Of a stretch of DNA of 64,000 nucleotides, positions 1 through 9,029 are shown one piece after another (positions within the stretch are counted from its first letter, which is position 1; each line of letters opens with the position of its first letter). Both the position numbers and the translations under genes were made by a program. The stretch lies in assembly GCA_905221605.1 (NCBI GenBank), contig CAJNDS010002435.1:596001-660000 (forward strand). Direction: 5' to 3'. Source of the stretch: Symbiodinium natans. Lineage: Eukaryota; Sar; Dinophyceae; Suessiales; Symbiodiniaceae. The notes below the pieces were generated by a model. That model worked only from the letters and a program-made list of their open reading frames with translations. It was not told where the DNA came from and did no database searches.

Positions 1-1928
1 CCGCCTCCAGCATGTAGGCGCACGCAGGCTTGGGGTACCACCCTCTCCCCACATAGGGCAGGCGGTCCAGCACGCCCTTGCGGCGGTCGCACGGCAACTC
101 GACCCAGGTCAGGTCTGCGACGATGCAGTCCAGCGGGGAAAAGACGGGCAGCGGGAAGCGAGCATTTGCTAGGCCGTTCTTTCGGCAGCGGCGCACGTCG
201 ATGCCCTGGCAGGGGCGGGAGTCGTCCCACTTCTGCAGCTGGAAGACCAAGGGGGCAGCCGAGGCGAGGCCGCATAGTGCTGGTACACAAACCGACAGAA
301 GCGGCTCTCCAAAGTGGTGCTGTGGTTGCCCTCCAGGCTGGTCTTGGTCCGGTGGCACTCCAAGCACAGGGCCTGCAGCTCCAGCTGCTGTCCGGCGAAG
401 GACTGGGAGACCGGGATGACATGATCGATCTCGAAGGTGCCCAGAGCGATGGGCGCTCCGCACAGCTTGCACATGCCCTGCTGTTGGGCCAGCAGCTCCT
501 CCCGGCGGCTCCGCGTGTCCTCGCGCCTGCCCTGCAGCAGGTGCAGGAAGACCTCCAAGCTGGCCCCGGCCAGGCGCTGCCCGCGATAGGGCACGCCCAG
601 GCGCTCCGTCCACTGCTGCAGCACCGCCGCATCCTCGCAGAGCTCCCGAATCACGCAGTCCGCTCCGCCGCGCACTCGCAGGCGCAACGACGACCACTCG
701 CACAGGCCCCGCATGGAGACCTTCGGGTGGTGCCCCTGGGCCAGCAAGTCCGCACCCCGCGGATGTCTTCCGTCCAGAAATACCCTGAGCCAATCTCTCC
801 GTCCCAGGGCTGCCAGTCCTTGAACTCCGGCACCGGGGTGTCCCGCCTCAGCCGGCGGTAGCGCGGCCGCTGCTCCGACTCGTCGCAGCTGGCCACGGCC
901 CGAGCGCTCCGGTAGAAGAAGGCGTGGCCGTTCCAGCTGGTGAAAGCGACGGCCCGCTCCTCCTTCTCCGTGGGCTGGAAGCTGTCCAGCAGCCGGCCCC
1001 GGCAGTCCACGTAGAACATGGGCGCATTGCGCCACACGCAGAAGGTGCGGATCTCTGCGGGGGACACTCCCCGCTGCTGCCAGTTCCCGGGGCAGATGGA
1101 GTTAAAGTCTTCCAGGACGTCTTGCAGCGGAAGCTTCAGCAGCTCCGCCAGCTGCTGGGGCACGCAGAGCATGTCCCGGCGCTCCTCGAAGGCACTGGCG
1201 AGGATCTGGTCTCCAGCGAAGAGCTGGTAGCTGACCTCTCGCAGCGCCCCCAGGGGCTGGCGGAGGCGGATCTGCGTGTCGACCCGATTGTCGATGACCT
1301 GCATGGAGGAGGAGCTGTAGGCCCACTCGTTGGTAGGGTGGAGGAAGTACACTTCCCCACTGATCATGTAGATGGGTTCGCCCTCCCCAGGCTGCCCCAG
1401 CTGCCGGAGCACCGCTTCCTTCACGTTGCGGGCGACCTGCGCCTCGCTCCAGGCGTCGTTCTGCCGGGACAGGCCCAGCTCCAGCGTGATGACGGGCAGG
1501 TAGTCATGGCGCTCGTAGGGGTTGCCGTTCCGCCGGCGGCCCCGGATGATCACGGGCACATGCGCAAGCCACTCCGTGTACTTATCCTTGAAGAAAGCTT
1601 TTCCTAATTTGGTGACATGGTACTGGCCGTTGGGCTGCAGGGTGCGCACGAGCTTCCGCGTCCCCCCTCTCATGAGGATGTAGTCGGAGGCACCGTCTCG
1701 GATGAGCGGCTGGGCCTCGTCGAACTGGCGGTTCGGGGGCCGCCGGCCAGTGAGGCCGAAGAAGAACTGGCCTGCGCGGGTGAGCTGGCCATTCGGGCGC
1801 GAGAGGAGCACGGACTGCAGGCGGTGGTCCCTCAGAGGCAGTAGCTGCGAGCCTTGCGCTGAGATCCGTGGTCTGGCCCCAGCGTCGGCTGCACGTCGTA
1901 TCGCTTCGCGTTGTTGCATCCACGACAT
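1..1928 (-). pseudogene. Viral DNA polymerase (family-B-like) with internal HNH/zinc module, partial, frame-disrupted
   Basis: Coding on the minus strand, running off the left edge. The N-terminal part (about 1928-760) has the segment DMLCVPQQLAELLKL followed by GNWQQRGVSPAEIRTFCVW and then HAFFYRSARAV. I associate this layout with the large replication polymerase of polinton-like and algal viruses. Next comes an HNH-like module: CKLCG (about 470), EIDHVIPVSQSF (about 415), LCLECHRTK (about 355). Beyond it, at 230-1, are RRCRKNGLANARFPLPVF and LPYVGRGWYPKPACAYMLEA, which resemble the start of the polymerase region of the same proteins. Catalytic palm motifs lie outside the window. The frame shifts near 755 and near 250. 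The start at 1928 (MSWMQQRE) was chosen over an in-frame ATG at 1988 because the upstream residues overlap repeat-module sequence. The HNH-like module is clearer than the polymerase assignment, which rests on remembered family patterns. Confidence 0.6.
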
Positions 1929-1994
1929 GATTTCTAGGAGCCCACAAAAAAAATCTCGCCCTCCGAACGCGTCTGCCCCGCCAGGCATTGAGGC

Positions 1995-2511
1995 AAAAAA
2001 AATCTCCAGCCCGAGAGGGGCCGGATAAACCCATCAATTCCATCAATTCCATCAATCGGTTCTTCGGGCTGCATACAACGCTCCCAGAGCCCGCGAACGG
2101 GTTCGAGCTCGTCTCGCGAGCTTTCCGTTTGCGTCGAAGGCGTTGATGAGGTCGAAAACGGGACTTGCGGGCGTCAAAACCAAGCGATTCGCCGCGATTA
2201 AGGTCGATTGATATTGCCCCCGCCCAAATATCAATCGAGTTCGCGGGGCCTCGGAGCGCGCGAACACGGATTGATGTTCCCGGGGGGGAAATATCAATTT
2301 CCATCAATCGCGGCGAATCGTCCGTTCTGACGCTCGCGAGCCAAGGTTTTGGACCTCCTCGGACACTCCGGTCGCCCGGAAGTGCGGACGAATCGACGTT
2401 GCCCTCGATTTCCTAGCTCTCGCGCCCGTTTTGTACCCCGAAGAGCCGATTGATGGAATTGATGGAATTGATGGTTTTTTCGGGGGGTCTCGTGCTGGAA
2501 AATTTTTTCCC
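1995..2511. repeat. Hairpin module 1: long inverted repeat enclosing two 27-nt hairpins
   Basis: The outer arms (about 1995-2068 and 2438-2509) are imperfect inverted repeats. Each carries an A/T homopolymer, a CTCCAGC/GCTGGAA block, three tandem copies of ATTGATGGA (or its complement) and CGGTTCTTCGGG. Inside lie two hairpins of exactly 27 nt, at 2208-2234 and 2271-2297. Both follow TTGAT[AG]TT-N11-AAATATCAA and have G/C-rich loops. The same architecture recurs at 13.6-14.1 kb and in part at 22.97-23.15 kb. It sits between two minus-strand viral genes. It could be a regulatory or replication element, or a small non-autonomous mobile element. The sequence shows symmetry, not function. Confidence 0.75.
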
Positions 2512-2565
2512 CCATGAAGTGAGTCATTTTTGACTCCTCTTCATTCACTACGAGACGGTTAACTT

Positions 2566-2579
2566 CGGAAGATCTTCCG
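2566..2579. terminator. 14-bp perfect palindrome past the end of a viral gene
   Basis: CGGAAGATCTTCCG is a perfect palindrome lying 10 bp beyond the stop codon of the minus-strand gene that ends at 2590. Its position suits a 3'-end or termination signal, but a restriction-site-like palindrome of this length can also be fortuitous. Confidence 0.25.
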
Positions 2580-2589
2580 TTGACTCCTG

Positions 2590-3122
2590 TCAGAAGGGGC
2601 ACCGCTGGGGCTCTTCGTCCTTGAGCATGACGTCTGTCACTTCAATCAGCAGGCCGCACTGCCCGCTCATCAGCCACACTTGCCGGAGCTCGGCGCGCAG
2701 CTTGCACTCCCGATTGGTCAGGTCCCCCAGCTCCTGCAGAGGCTGCTGATCGGGATCCCACAGGCGCACCCGGTCCAAACAGACCTTGAGCTTGATGAAG
2801 GGGTTCCCTCGCGTGGACTTCTTGAGGCAGCTCTCCATGTCCTGGGTGGTGAGCAGGCGGCCGAAGATCTTCGGGTCCGCCAGGGTTCGGCTGGCCAGCT
2901 GCGCCACGAGGGTCTTCTCGAACCCAGCCAGCTCTGACGTCGCCGCCTCGCTGGGCTCCAGGCACAGGGGCAGGCGCCGGGCGTCCTCGCCGTTGTAGGC
3001 GCTGGGGTGCCACAGGATGCGGATGGCCCGCCGTCCTCTGCGGCGACGGGGAAGAACTTGCCGCCTTTCGGGTTGGCCAGGAGGTCACCGAGCTTGATCG
3101 CCGTGCTTGGCTTGTCGCTCAT
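2590..3122 (-). pseudogene. Small conserved virus-type protein, possible ssDNA-binding or replication accessory protein
   Basis: Starts at ATG 3122 with MSDKPSTAIKLGDLLANPKG, then GGKFFPV. After a frame shift near 3040 it continues with an ILWHPSAYNGEDARRLPL segment, an FEKTLVAQLASRT helix and a C-terminal half containing FIKLKVCLDRVRLWD and LRQVWLMSGQCGLLIEVTDV. It is about 177 residues long. The layout (KLxDL, GGK, a basic/hydrophobic middle, an alternating beta-type C-terminus) resembles a small protein conserved in algal dsDNA viruses and sometimes suspected of binding single-stranded DNA. I do not recognise a defining motif. It is divergent from the plus-strand gene array, with 28 bp between the two start codons. 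Confidence 0.45.
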
Positions 3123-3150
3123 GCTTCCTTTTTTCCCGACAAGAAAAAAA
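3123..3150. promoter_or_regulatory. Divergent intergenic promoter region with A/T tracts
   Basis: Only 28 bp separate the minus-strand ATG (3122) from the plus-strand ATG (3151). The stretch carries a T6 tract on one side and an A8 tract on the other, so each start codon is closely preceded by an A-rich run on its own strand. It is the only divergent point in the viral block, so it probably drives both the leftward replication genes and the rightward structural array. No further motif is recognised. Confidence 0.4.
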
Positions 3151-3257
3151 ATGCCGGTCACTGAACGCATCTCCACCGCGGAGTGCGTGGGGGTCAACCT
3201 GGCCCTGCTGGCCTGCCTGCTGGTGCTGTGGGCTTTTTCTTACCCTCCATCAAATGA
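3151..3257 (+). CDS. Small single-pass membrane protein (candidate)
   Basis: ATG 3151 directly follows an A8 tract. The product starts MPVTERISTAECVG and then has one hydrophobic stretch (VNLALLACLLVLWAF), which would make a protein of about 35 residues with one membrane segment. The open frame reads on past the methyltransferase start. In a neighbouring frame a TGA overlaps the next gene's ATG as ATGA (3254-3257), the arrangement used by the capsid gene further on, so a 1-nt shift may have removed the native stop. Small membrane proteins are common in this class of virus. The function is unknown. Confidence 0.35.
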
Positions 3258-3829
3258 GGCTCCTGGAGCTGTTCAGCGGCACGGGGTCGGTCGGCCGTGC
3301 CTTCGAGGCCCGTGGCTGGCAGGTAACGAGTCTTGACAGCAACCCGAAGGCCAATCCAACCATCTGCTCCGACATCCTGCAGTGGGACTACAAGGCCTTC
3401 GAGCCCGGGCACTTCGACATGGTCTGGGCCTCGCCCCTGCTGCACCGAGTTCAGCATCGCCCTCAAGAGGCGGCCCCGCAACCTGCCGGTCGGGGACGCC
3501 CTGGTGCTCAAGACGCTCGAGATCATCGACCCCCTCAAGCCCAAGTGGTGGGCCATCGAGAACCCCAGCACCGGGCGCCTCAAGACTCGCCCCTACATGC
3601 AGGGGCTGCACATGGACCGGGTCACGTACTGCAAGTACGGCTTCCGGTACAAGAAGCCCACGGCGGTGTGGCACAACCTGCCCTGGACGGCCCCTGCCGC
3701 AAGGGCGACCGCTGCGAGGCCTTCCAAGGAACTCGGCACCCCGAGGCCGCACAGCGAGGGCCCACCAAGGGACGGCAGGGGAGCAACTCGCGGGAGACGA
3801 GATCGCCGCGAGCGCAACGCTTGGGGTAA
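3254..3829 (+). pseudogene. C5-cytosine DNA methyltransferase, frame-disrupted
   Basis: Begins MRLLELFSGTGSVGRAFEAR, which is the SAM-binding motif I of the C5-cytosine methylase family, followed by a TSLDSNPKA motif II and an FDMVWASP motif IV. The Pro-Cys catalytic motif of that segment is split by a 1-nt shift near 3440. The next frame contains CCTEFS and then KPKWWAIENPSTGRLKTR, the ENP form of motif VI seen in phage and algal-virus methylases, and CKYGFRYKKPTAVW. Another shift near 3695 returns to the first frame for a Cys-containing tail, RKGDRCEAF...AQRGPTKG. It ends at TAA 3827-3829, immediately abutting the ATPase start. About 190 residues. It probably marked viral DNA in the nucleus. 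As it stands the reading frame cannot make a complete enzyme. Confidence 0.75.
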
Positions 3830-4569
3830 ATGGGGAAGGTGCGTCTCTTCAAGACGCCTGAGTACTCCGTCAAGGAGGCGCCGGACCCCGTGGTCTGCAA
3901 GCCCCCCGCCAACGGGATCCTGTGCGCCCCGTCGGCTTGGGAAGACGGTGCTTCTTGTCTCAATGATTTTGGAGCAGTACAGGGGCTGCTTCGAGCGCAT
4001 CTACATCTTCTCGCCCTCGGTAGAGGTCGATTCCGCCTGGCAGCCTGTCAAGGATTACATCCGGGACGAGCTGGGGGTCAACACCGACCGGGAGCAGTGC
4101 TGGTGGGAGGACTGGGACGAGGGTGCGCTGCGGAAGATCATATCGGACCAGAAGCGCATCACGCAGAAGAGCAAGGAGCTGGGCCTCAAAAAACTATACC
4201 AAGTATTGATAGTTTTGGATGATCATGCCGACAATCCTGCGGTGCACCGCAAGACGGGCGACGGGGTCCTGGACACACTATTCATTCGGGGTAGACATTT
4301 CTGCATAAATACCTGGGTGAGCACCCAGAAGCTGCGGCTCATGAGCTCCGCCGTGCGAGTCAATGTGATGTTCTATTGCGTCTTCCGGCTGCGAAATCAG
4401 CTCGAGCTGGATGCGTTGGTGGAGGAACTCTCGGCCATGCTGCCGAAGGACACCCTCTACTCGATGTACGAAGAGGCCACGAGGGAGCCCTACAGCTTCT
4501 GGTTCGTGAATCTGCGCGCTCCCAAAGAAGACATGTTTTGGGTGCGCTTCGACCGTAAGTTTGTGCTAA
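3830..4569 (+). pseudogene. Genome-packaging ATPase (A32 / FtsK-HerA type), frame-disrupted
   Basis: ATG 3830 follows the methyltransferase TAA without a gap. The product begins MGKVRLFKTPEYSVKEAPDP. The P-loop is split: the first frame has CAPS and the second has LGKTVLLVSMILEQ, so a single missing base near 3940 lies inside Walker A. Downstream are RIYIFSPSVEVD, the Walker B strand VLIVLDDHAD and a sensor-like segment STQKLRLMSSAVRVN, in the order expected for the A32-like ATPases that pump DNA into double-jelly-roll capsids. A second shift near 4550 would bring TAA 4567-4569 into frame, directly before the next ATG. Length about 246 residues, normal for the family. It is a core morphogenesis gene next to the capsid genes, as in polintons. 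Confidence 0.85.
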
Positions 4570-4795
4570 ATGGGGACGATCCTCAGCCAGATAGTGGGCA
4601 AGCTGCTGGGGGGAGGGCCCCTGTGCGAGAGCGAGTGCAGCAACATTAGGTGCTGCAGCAGCACGCAGGGCATCTACGACCCGAGCCGGAACTGGCCCCC
4701 GCCGGACAGGTCCCGGCAGGTCTCCGACGAGTCCACCGCCAGCGACTTCTCCGCCCGCCCCGCGCGGTTTTTCAGGCGCAAAAGAAAGCTCATGA
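4570..4795 (+). CDS. Small Cys-rich protein with N-myristoylation signal
   Basis: Starts MGTILSQIVGKLLGGG, a good N-myristoylation context (Gly at position 2, Ser at 6), then a cysteine cluster CESECSNIRCC, and ends in basic RFFRRKRK. About 74 residues. The frame reads without a stop into the penton gene. A TGA overlapping the next ATG (ATGA, 4792-4795) lies in another frame, so the native stop may have been lost by a small indel. Its place between ATPase and penton genes suggests a small virion or membrane-attached protein. I do not recognise the family. Confidence 0.45.
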
Positions 4796-5519
4796 CCTCC
4801 ATCTACGTGGACTCGCGCTTGCGCACGCAGACATCGGCGAGTCGGTGCACATCCAGAGCGGGGCCAAGCTGGCCGTCTACAAGGTGCGCATCGCCGACGC
4901 TTTTCTGAGCACGGACCGCGGGACCTTCCTGTACTGGGAGGACGAGGTGGCTGGCACCCTGCACTACGCCGAGCTCCCCGTGGGCGCATACACAGGCCCA
5001 AGGCTGGCCGCGTGGATCTCCAGCAATTTCGCGGCGTGCTCGTACACAGCCGAAACAAATGAGCTGGACGTCACCTACGACGGTGTGCGCCTGATCCTGA
5101 ACGACGCCGAGCTCCGGCAGCGCTTTCCGGGCACGGGCCCTTACCCGCCGGGCGCCTCGCCCAGCAAGCCCCTGAGCATCAACCACCTCCTGGGCCCCAG
5201 CTACCTCACGGGCTCCGTGCAGCGCTTCGTCTTCGTCACTATGAATCCGTTCTCAGAGCTGTACTTGCGCTGCCCCTCGCTGGCCAACGGGGAAACCACG
5301 GTCGGCCCGCTGGGGCACGACATCTTGTGCAAGATCGTGGTGTCCAAGGGCGTGGGCCATGTCATGGAGACCGAAACCTCGGAGGGGCACTGGGTGAACC
5401 TGCACGGGCCCATCACGCTGAGGCATTTGCGCTTCAAGCTCACCGACTACCAGGGCAATGTGGTGGACACCAGAGGCACCAGCGTGTCCTTCCTGATCTT
5501 CTTGGACACCGAACGATAA
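4792..5519 (+). pseudogene. Minor capsid protein (penton-like, single jelly roll)
   Basis: Starts MTSIYVDSRLRTQ at ATG 4792, the typical opening of PLV pentons (an I-x-DSR-x-R strand). A shift near 4825 follows. The rest is open: KLAVYKVRIADAFLS, then an ELPVGAYTGPRLAAWISSNF segment, a TNELDVTYDGVRLILN beta pair and a C-terminal pattern of ILCKIVVSKGVG, LRHLRFKLTDYQGN, VDTRGTSVSFLIFLDTER. The order of strands and the final D-x-x-G-x-x-V-D-x-x-G motif fit the single-jelly-roll minor capsid proteins that occupy the five-fold vertices. Length about 242 residues. It ends at TAA 5517-5519. The assignment rests on pattern, not on a search. Confidence 0.65.
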
Positions 5520-5537
5520 AAATGTTTTTTAAATTAA

Positions 5538-5919
5538 ATGGCTGAGGAAGATGCACCCGCTCCTGTGGCCGCCGAGCCTCCCGTGGCCCCCGAGCCCGCC
5601 CAGCCGGTGGCCGAACCCCCTGCGCAGCCAATCCCCGAGCCGCCGACCGAGGCTCCTCAAGAAGCGCCGCAGCCCAAAAGGCGAGGGCGACCCCCAGGCT
5701 CGAAGAACGCCCCCGACTGTGGCCGTGGCGGAGCTTCCGAAGCCTCCTCAGCCGGTTGAGCCGCCACAGCCCCAAGAGCCCCAGCAAGAGCCCCCGCAAC
5801 AGCCCGTGCCCCCTGAGCGGCCTTCGGGCATCACGCCCTCGGAGGCCCGCCAGGCCCGGCAGCTCTCCCGCGCCGACCGCTTCCACGAGTTGCTTCTCCG
5901 CAATTCCATGGATATCTAA
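5538..5919 (+). pseudogene. Proline-rich AT-hook protein
   Basis: ATG 5538 sits in the context TTAAATGG. The first half is Pro/Ala/Glu-rich (MAEEDAPAPVAAEPPV...) and ends in PKRRGRPPGSKN, a textbook AT-hook that binds the minor groove of A/T DNA. A 1-nt shift near 5715 moves the frame. The second half is again Pro/Gln-rich and ends with a short helical tail, ARQARQLSRADRFHELLLRN. About 127 residues. A basic DNA-binding protein encoded among capsid genes may help condense the packaged genome or tether it to chromatin. This is an inference from the motif and position. Confidence 0.6.
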
Positions 5920-5921
5920 AG

Positions 5922-6247
5922 ATGATGCGCTATCCGGAGTGGCGCAACGAGGCCGCGATGCTGCGGGCCTTTCACAAGCAGTACCCTTCCTGACGCCGCT
6001 GCTCTACAAGCGCCAGCAACAGTTGATCGATGCAAGAGCGTTCAATGAATGGTTGGCCAACCGGCGGCAGCGCCAGGAGGGCGAGGCCTATGCGGATGAG
6101 GTGGGGCGCGCCGTCGACGCCGTCAACAGGAGGATCCCCCAGTTGAGGTGGGCCCCCGCCGAGCGAGCGGGCGTGCGCCGAGTTGCGCGGGACGTGGCCG
6201 CCGGGCGAAACACGTCCGACTCTGGGGTTTACGGCGGCTTGATGTAA
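5922..6247 (+). pseudogene. Small unknown virion-region protein
   Basis: Starts MMRYPEWRNEAAMLRAFHKQ two bases after the stop of the AT-hook gene. A shift near 5990 would otherwise stop it after 23 residues. The next frame continues with FLTPLLYKRQQQLIDARAF, a charged helix NRRQRQEGEAYADEV and ends TSDSGVYGGLM. About 108 residues and mostly helical. No family is recognised. It is compactly placed in the structural array, with the next gene starting 3 bp after its stop. Confidence 0.45.
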
Positions 6248-6250
6248 AGC

Positions 6251-7785
6251 ATGGAGGAGCGACGTGCGCACGGCTTCCGCGTGCGGCCGTCCTACTCACA
6301 GGTCCTGGGCTACTTTTGCACTTTGCACGCAGCGAAGTCTGAACATCTCGGTGTGAGAACGGAACAGCTAGTTCGCCCTGCGACGGTAACACGTGCAAGC
6401 CCAGAGGGCCCGGTGCTTCAAGAGCACATGTTGAAAGTACAACATCACGAGAACTTAGAACCTACCACACAGCTGCACGAATTGGCACATACAAGACACC
6501 ACGAATGGCCGGTAATGCATGTGAGAGACACTGAATTTGCAGTTGGGCTACATCGCCGAGGGCGAGCCCTTGCCCATCAACCTCCCGAACCGCAATGCGA
6601 GCATCCTGACTTCCTCGCACTTCTGGCTAGATGACTATCCCCAGAGCAGCGAGCCCGAACCTGCCCCGTTGCCCCACACGACCGTGGACCCCGCAGCGGC
6701 GTACGAAGATGCAAATGAAGGGTACGATGGCGTGCCCTTCCCGAGAAGGGACTTCCTGCGCCCACGGCCCTTCGACCTGGACAGCGAGTCTGATTTTGGC
6801 GCCGTGGACCCTGGCCAGGCTCTGCGCAACGACGGCCTGAACCCGCCGCCGGCGCCGGGCTTCCTGGGCCGGCTGCAGCAGGCCGAGGCCGCGGCGGGAG
6901 CTGCGGCGGGGCTGGCGGGCTCCGGGCTCCGCCTCCGCCATGGCGGGGCACGGGCAAGACCTCTACAACGCAGGGGGCGCAACTGGATCGACCGCAACCT
7001 GCGCATCCCGCGCACGCCCGAGGGCCTAGCACCACCGCCTGACGAGGTGGCCCCTCCGCAAATCATCGGCCGGCCCAGCGAAGTGGAGCCGCTGCTGGAG
7101 CGAGCGGGCCAGCGGGCCCAGGAGGTGGAGAGGACGGCAGCCCGAGACATCGAGCAGTTCATGAGCGAGCAGGTGGCTGAGGTCGAGGCCACGGAAGGTT
7201 TTGCGTCCACGGCGGAGGCGGCTGCAGGAGCTGCAGAAGCAGCAGCGGCTGCAGAGGCCCCCGGAGCGCTTGCGCTGTTCGGCGAGGCAGCATTGGGCAC
7301 CGCTGCGGGCATGGGAGCAGCGCCGGGGGGCTTGGCCGTGGCAGGCGGGGCGGCCGCACTCGTGGGCACTGCATGGGCACTGCACGGCGGCATGGTGGCG
7401 GCAGAGCACCTTTTGGGCTGGGGCGGAGGAGGAGGCACGGACACGGACGCTTCGCGCCCCAGCTCTGCTCCCGACATCCAGACCTTGAATGGGATGCAGG
7501 AGTTTGGGGCTGAGCAGCACTTTCAGGTTCGGGAGCAACGCCCGAGGCCCCAGGTCTACCGCATGGACGCGGAAAGCGAATCGGAGCCGCGGGCACAGCC
7601 GCCCCCGCGAGTGCAGGCTCGCCCCGCGAGGCCCACGCGCTTCCCCAACGGGCTTGAACCCCGCTCCCTTGGCGCAATCCTCAGGCAGCGAGTCCTCCCG
7701 GCCTCGCATGCAGAGGCCGTCCCGCGCCGCACCGCCCCCGTCGTTCGAGGCGCTTCGAAGCGCGAGCGAGCCGGAGGCCGCATGA
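6251..7785 (+). pseudogene. Ala-rich hydrophobic virion-type protein, probably split by an intron
   Basis: The first exon (6251-6300) reads MEERRAHGFRVRPSYSQ. Joining it to 6543 gives an in-frame LGYIAEGEPLPINLPN. The product then has an acidic, proline-rich part, an Arg-rich stretch and a long Ala/Gly segment (about 7215-7420) with hydrophobic GGLAVAGGAAALVGTAWAL, perhaps membrane-inserting. The plus-strand frame runs into the capsid gene, while another frame ends in TGA overlapping its ATG as ATGA (7782-7785), so one more shift probably lies near 7700. Total about 430 residues after removal of the intron. Its position immediately before the major capsid gene suggests a core or minor virion protein. 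The family is unknown. Confidence 0.5.
6301..6542 (+). other. Candidate 242-bp spliceosomal intron inside a viral gene
   Basis: Donor CAG/GTCCTG at 6300/6301 and acceptor TTTGCAG/TTGG at 6542/6543. Removal keeps the reading frame (SYSQ joined to LGYIAEGE). The segment is less GC-rich than its flanks and breaks an otherwise open gene. An 8-bp direct repeat TGGGCTAC occurs at 6306-6313 and at 6544-6551, as expected if the segment arrived by transposition with target duplication, the way introner elements arise. The alternative is a simple insertion that breaks the gene. Confidence 0.55.
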
Positions 7786-9018
7786 ATCTTTCGCTACAAG
7801 TAAACAGTATGGAGCAGGTGACTGCTGCCGTCAATGATGAGTTGGTTCAGAGCCTCGACTACAAGCTCCAGTCGAGCAACGTGAATTATGTGTCCTCGAG
7901 TCCTCGAGAGCCGATGTCGTCTATTACCCTTCGAGTTTGAGCGTCTTCACGCCGACCACGAGCCGCGTGTGCAGAATTCCCCTGACCAGCGGTCAATCGT
8001 TCGTGGACGGAGAGTCCGTCAAGCTGGGCTACACGGTGCGCAACAACTCCGGCACAGCCACGCTGCAGCTCGCCTAGCTGCCTCATCGACCGCAGTCTTC
8101 GCCAATGGAACTCGCATAGAGGACATCTCCTACTACAACCGTTGCTCGTACATGTATGGCCTCCTGAAAAACGAGGAGTGGTGGCTGAACCGGCACATCC
8201 AGGGCTTCCTGGCGGACGGCGGGGGCCACGCCGAGGAGATCCCGGCCTCGGGCTCCCGCACCGTGCTCATGAGCCCGCATCTCATTGGGATCTTCAACTG
8301 CGGCAAAATGCTCCCGCCCGAACTCAACCTCGTGCTTCAAATCACCTTCTGCGACCCCACGGACGGGGCCCGCAACATCAGCGGCAGCCAGGACTACACC
8401 ATCGAGAACGTGAAGCTCTATGCCTCTCAGGTGACCCTCGACTCCGCCCTCCGCGAGAGCTTCCAGAGGATCATGACCAGTGGTCGCAGCCTCGTGTTCT
8501 CCTTCCCGACCATCCACACGCAGCTGTCGAGCATCCCCGCAGGGTCCACCAGCTATAACATAACTATCGCACGGGCGTTCACGAAAATGCTCGGTGCCTT
8601 TGTGACCTTCAACAAGACCACGGAGGACCACGTGGACAATTTCGAGTACCCTGGAGCGAACGTGAACCGGAACCTCAAGGGCCAGCTGCAGCTGGGCGCG
8701 CTGCAGTACCCTCGCACGGCGAACGAGAGCATCGCCGAGTGGCACCACTTTTTGGAGATCCTGGCTGGCACCTACGACTCGAAGCTGCGCAACATGCGCA
8801 TCCGGGACAACCTCTACGGGAACAACCAGTTCATCGCGGCCTTCCCCGTGGAGCGTGTGCCCAAGCATCCTTTGAGCGGCATCTCAGCACGCTCGGGCGA
8901 CCTGTGCCGCTTCAGCTTCAGCAACATGGAGGCGGACCGCGCGGACCAGTGTTTTGTGCACATGCTGTCGTATCAGCTCTGTACTTTGAGCTCGGCGGGC
9001 GTGTCGAGCCTCGACTGA
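7782..9018 (+). pseudogene. Major capsid protein (double jelly roll, PLV type), frame-disrupted
   Basis: ATG 7782 overlaps the upstream TGA. The N-terminus MNLSLQVNSMEQVTAAVNDE leads to YKLQSSNVNYVSS. After a shift near 7895 comes FTPTTSRVCRIPLTSG and VDGESVKLGYTVRNNS. Further shifts near 8075 and 8100 surround SCLIDRSLR. The frame is then open through FANGTRIEDISYYNRCSYMY, HIQGFLADGG, PHLIGIFNCGKMLPP and LYASQVTLDS to the stop at 9016-9018. The FxxGTxIEDIxxYNR segment after a CLIDR strand is characteristic of PLV and polinton double-jelly-roll capsids. Length about 412 residues, suitable for the family. The C-terminal 300 residues are uninterrupted. Confidence 0.75.
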
Positions 9019-9029
9019 TAGAGTAAAAC

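Noticed and set aside
166-861. Plus-strand frames at the left edge
   Set aside because: They oppose the HNH-bearing polymerase, which has clear Cys/His motifs on the minus strand.
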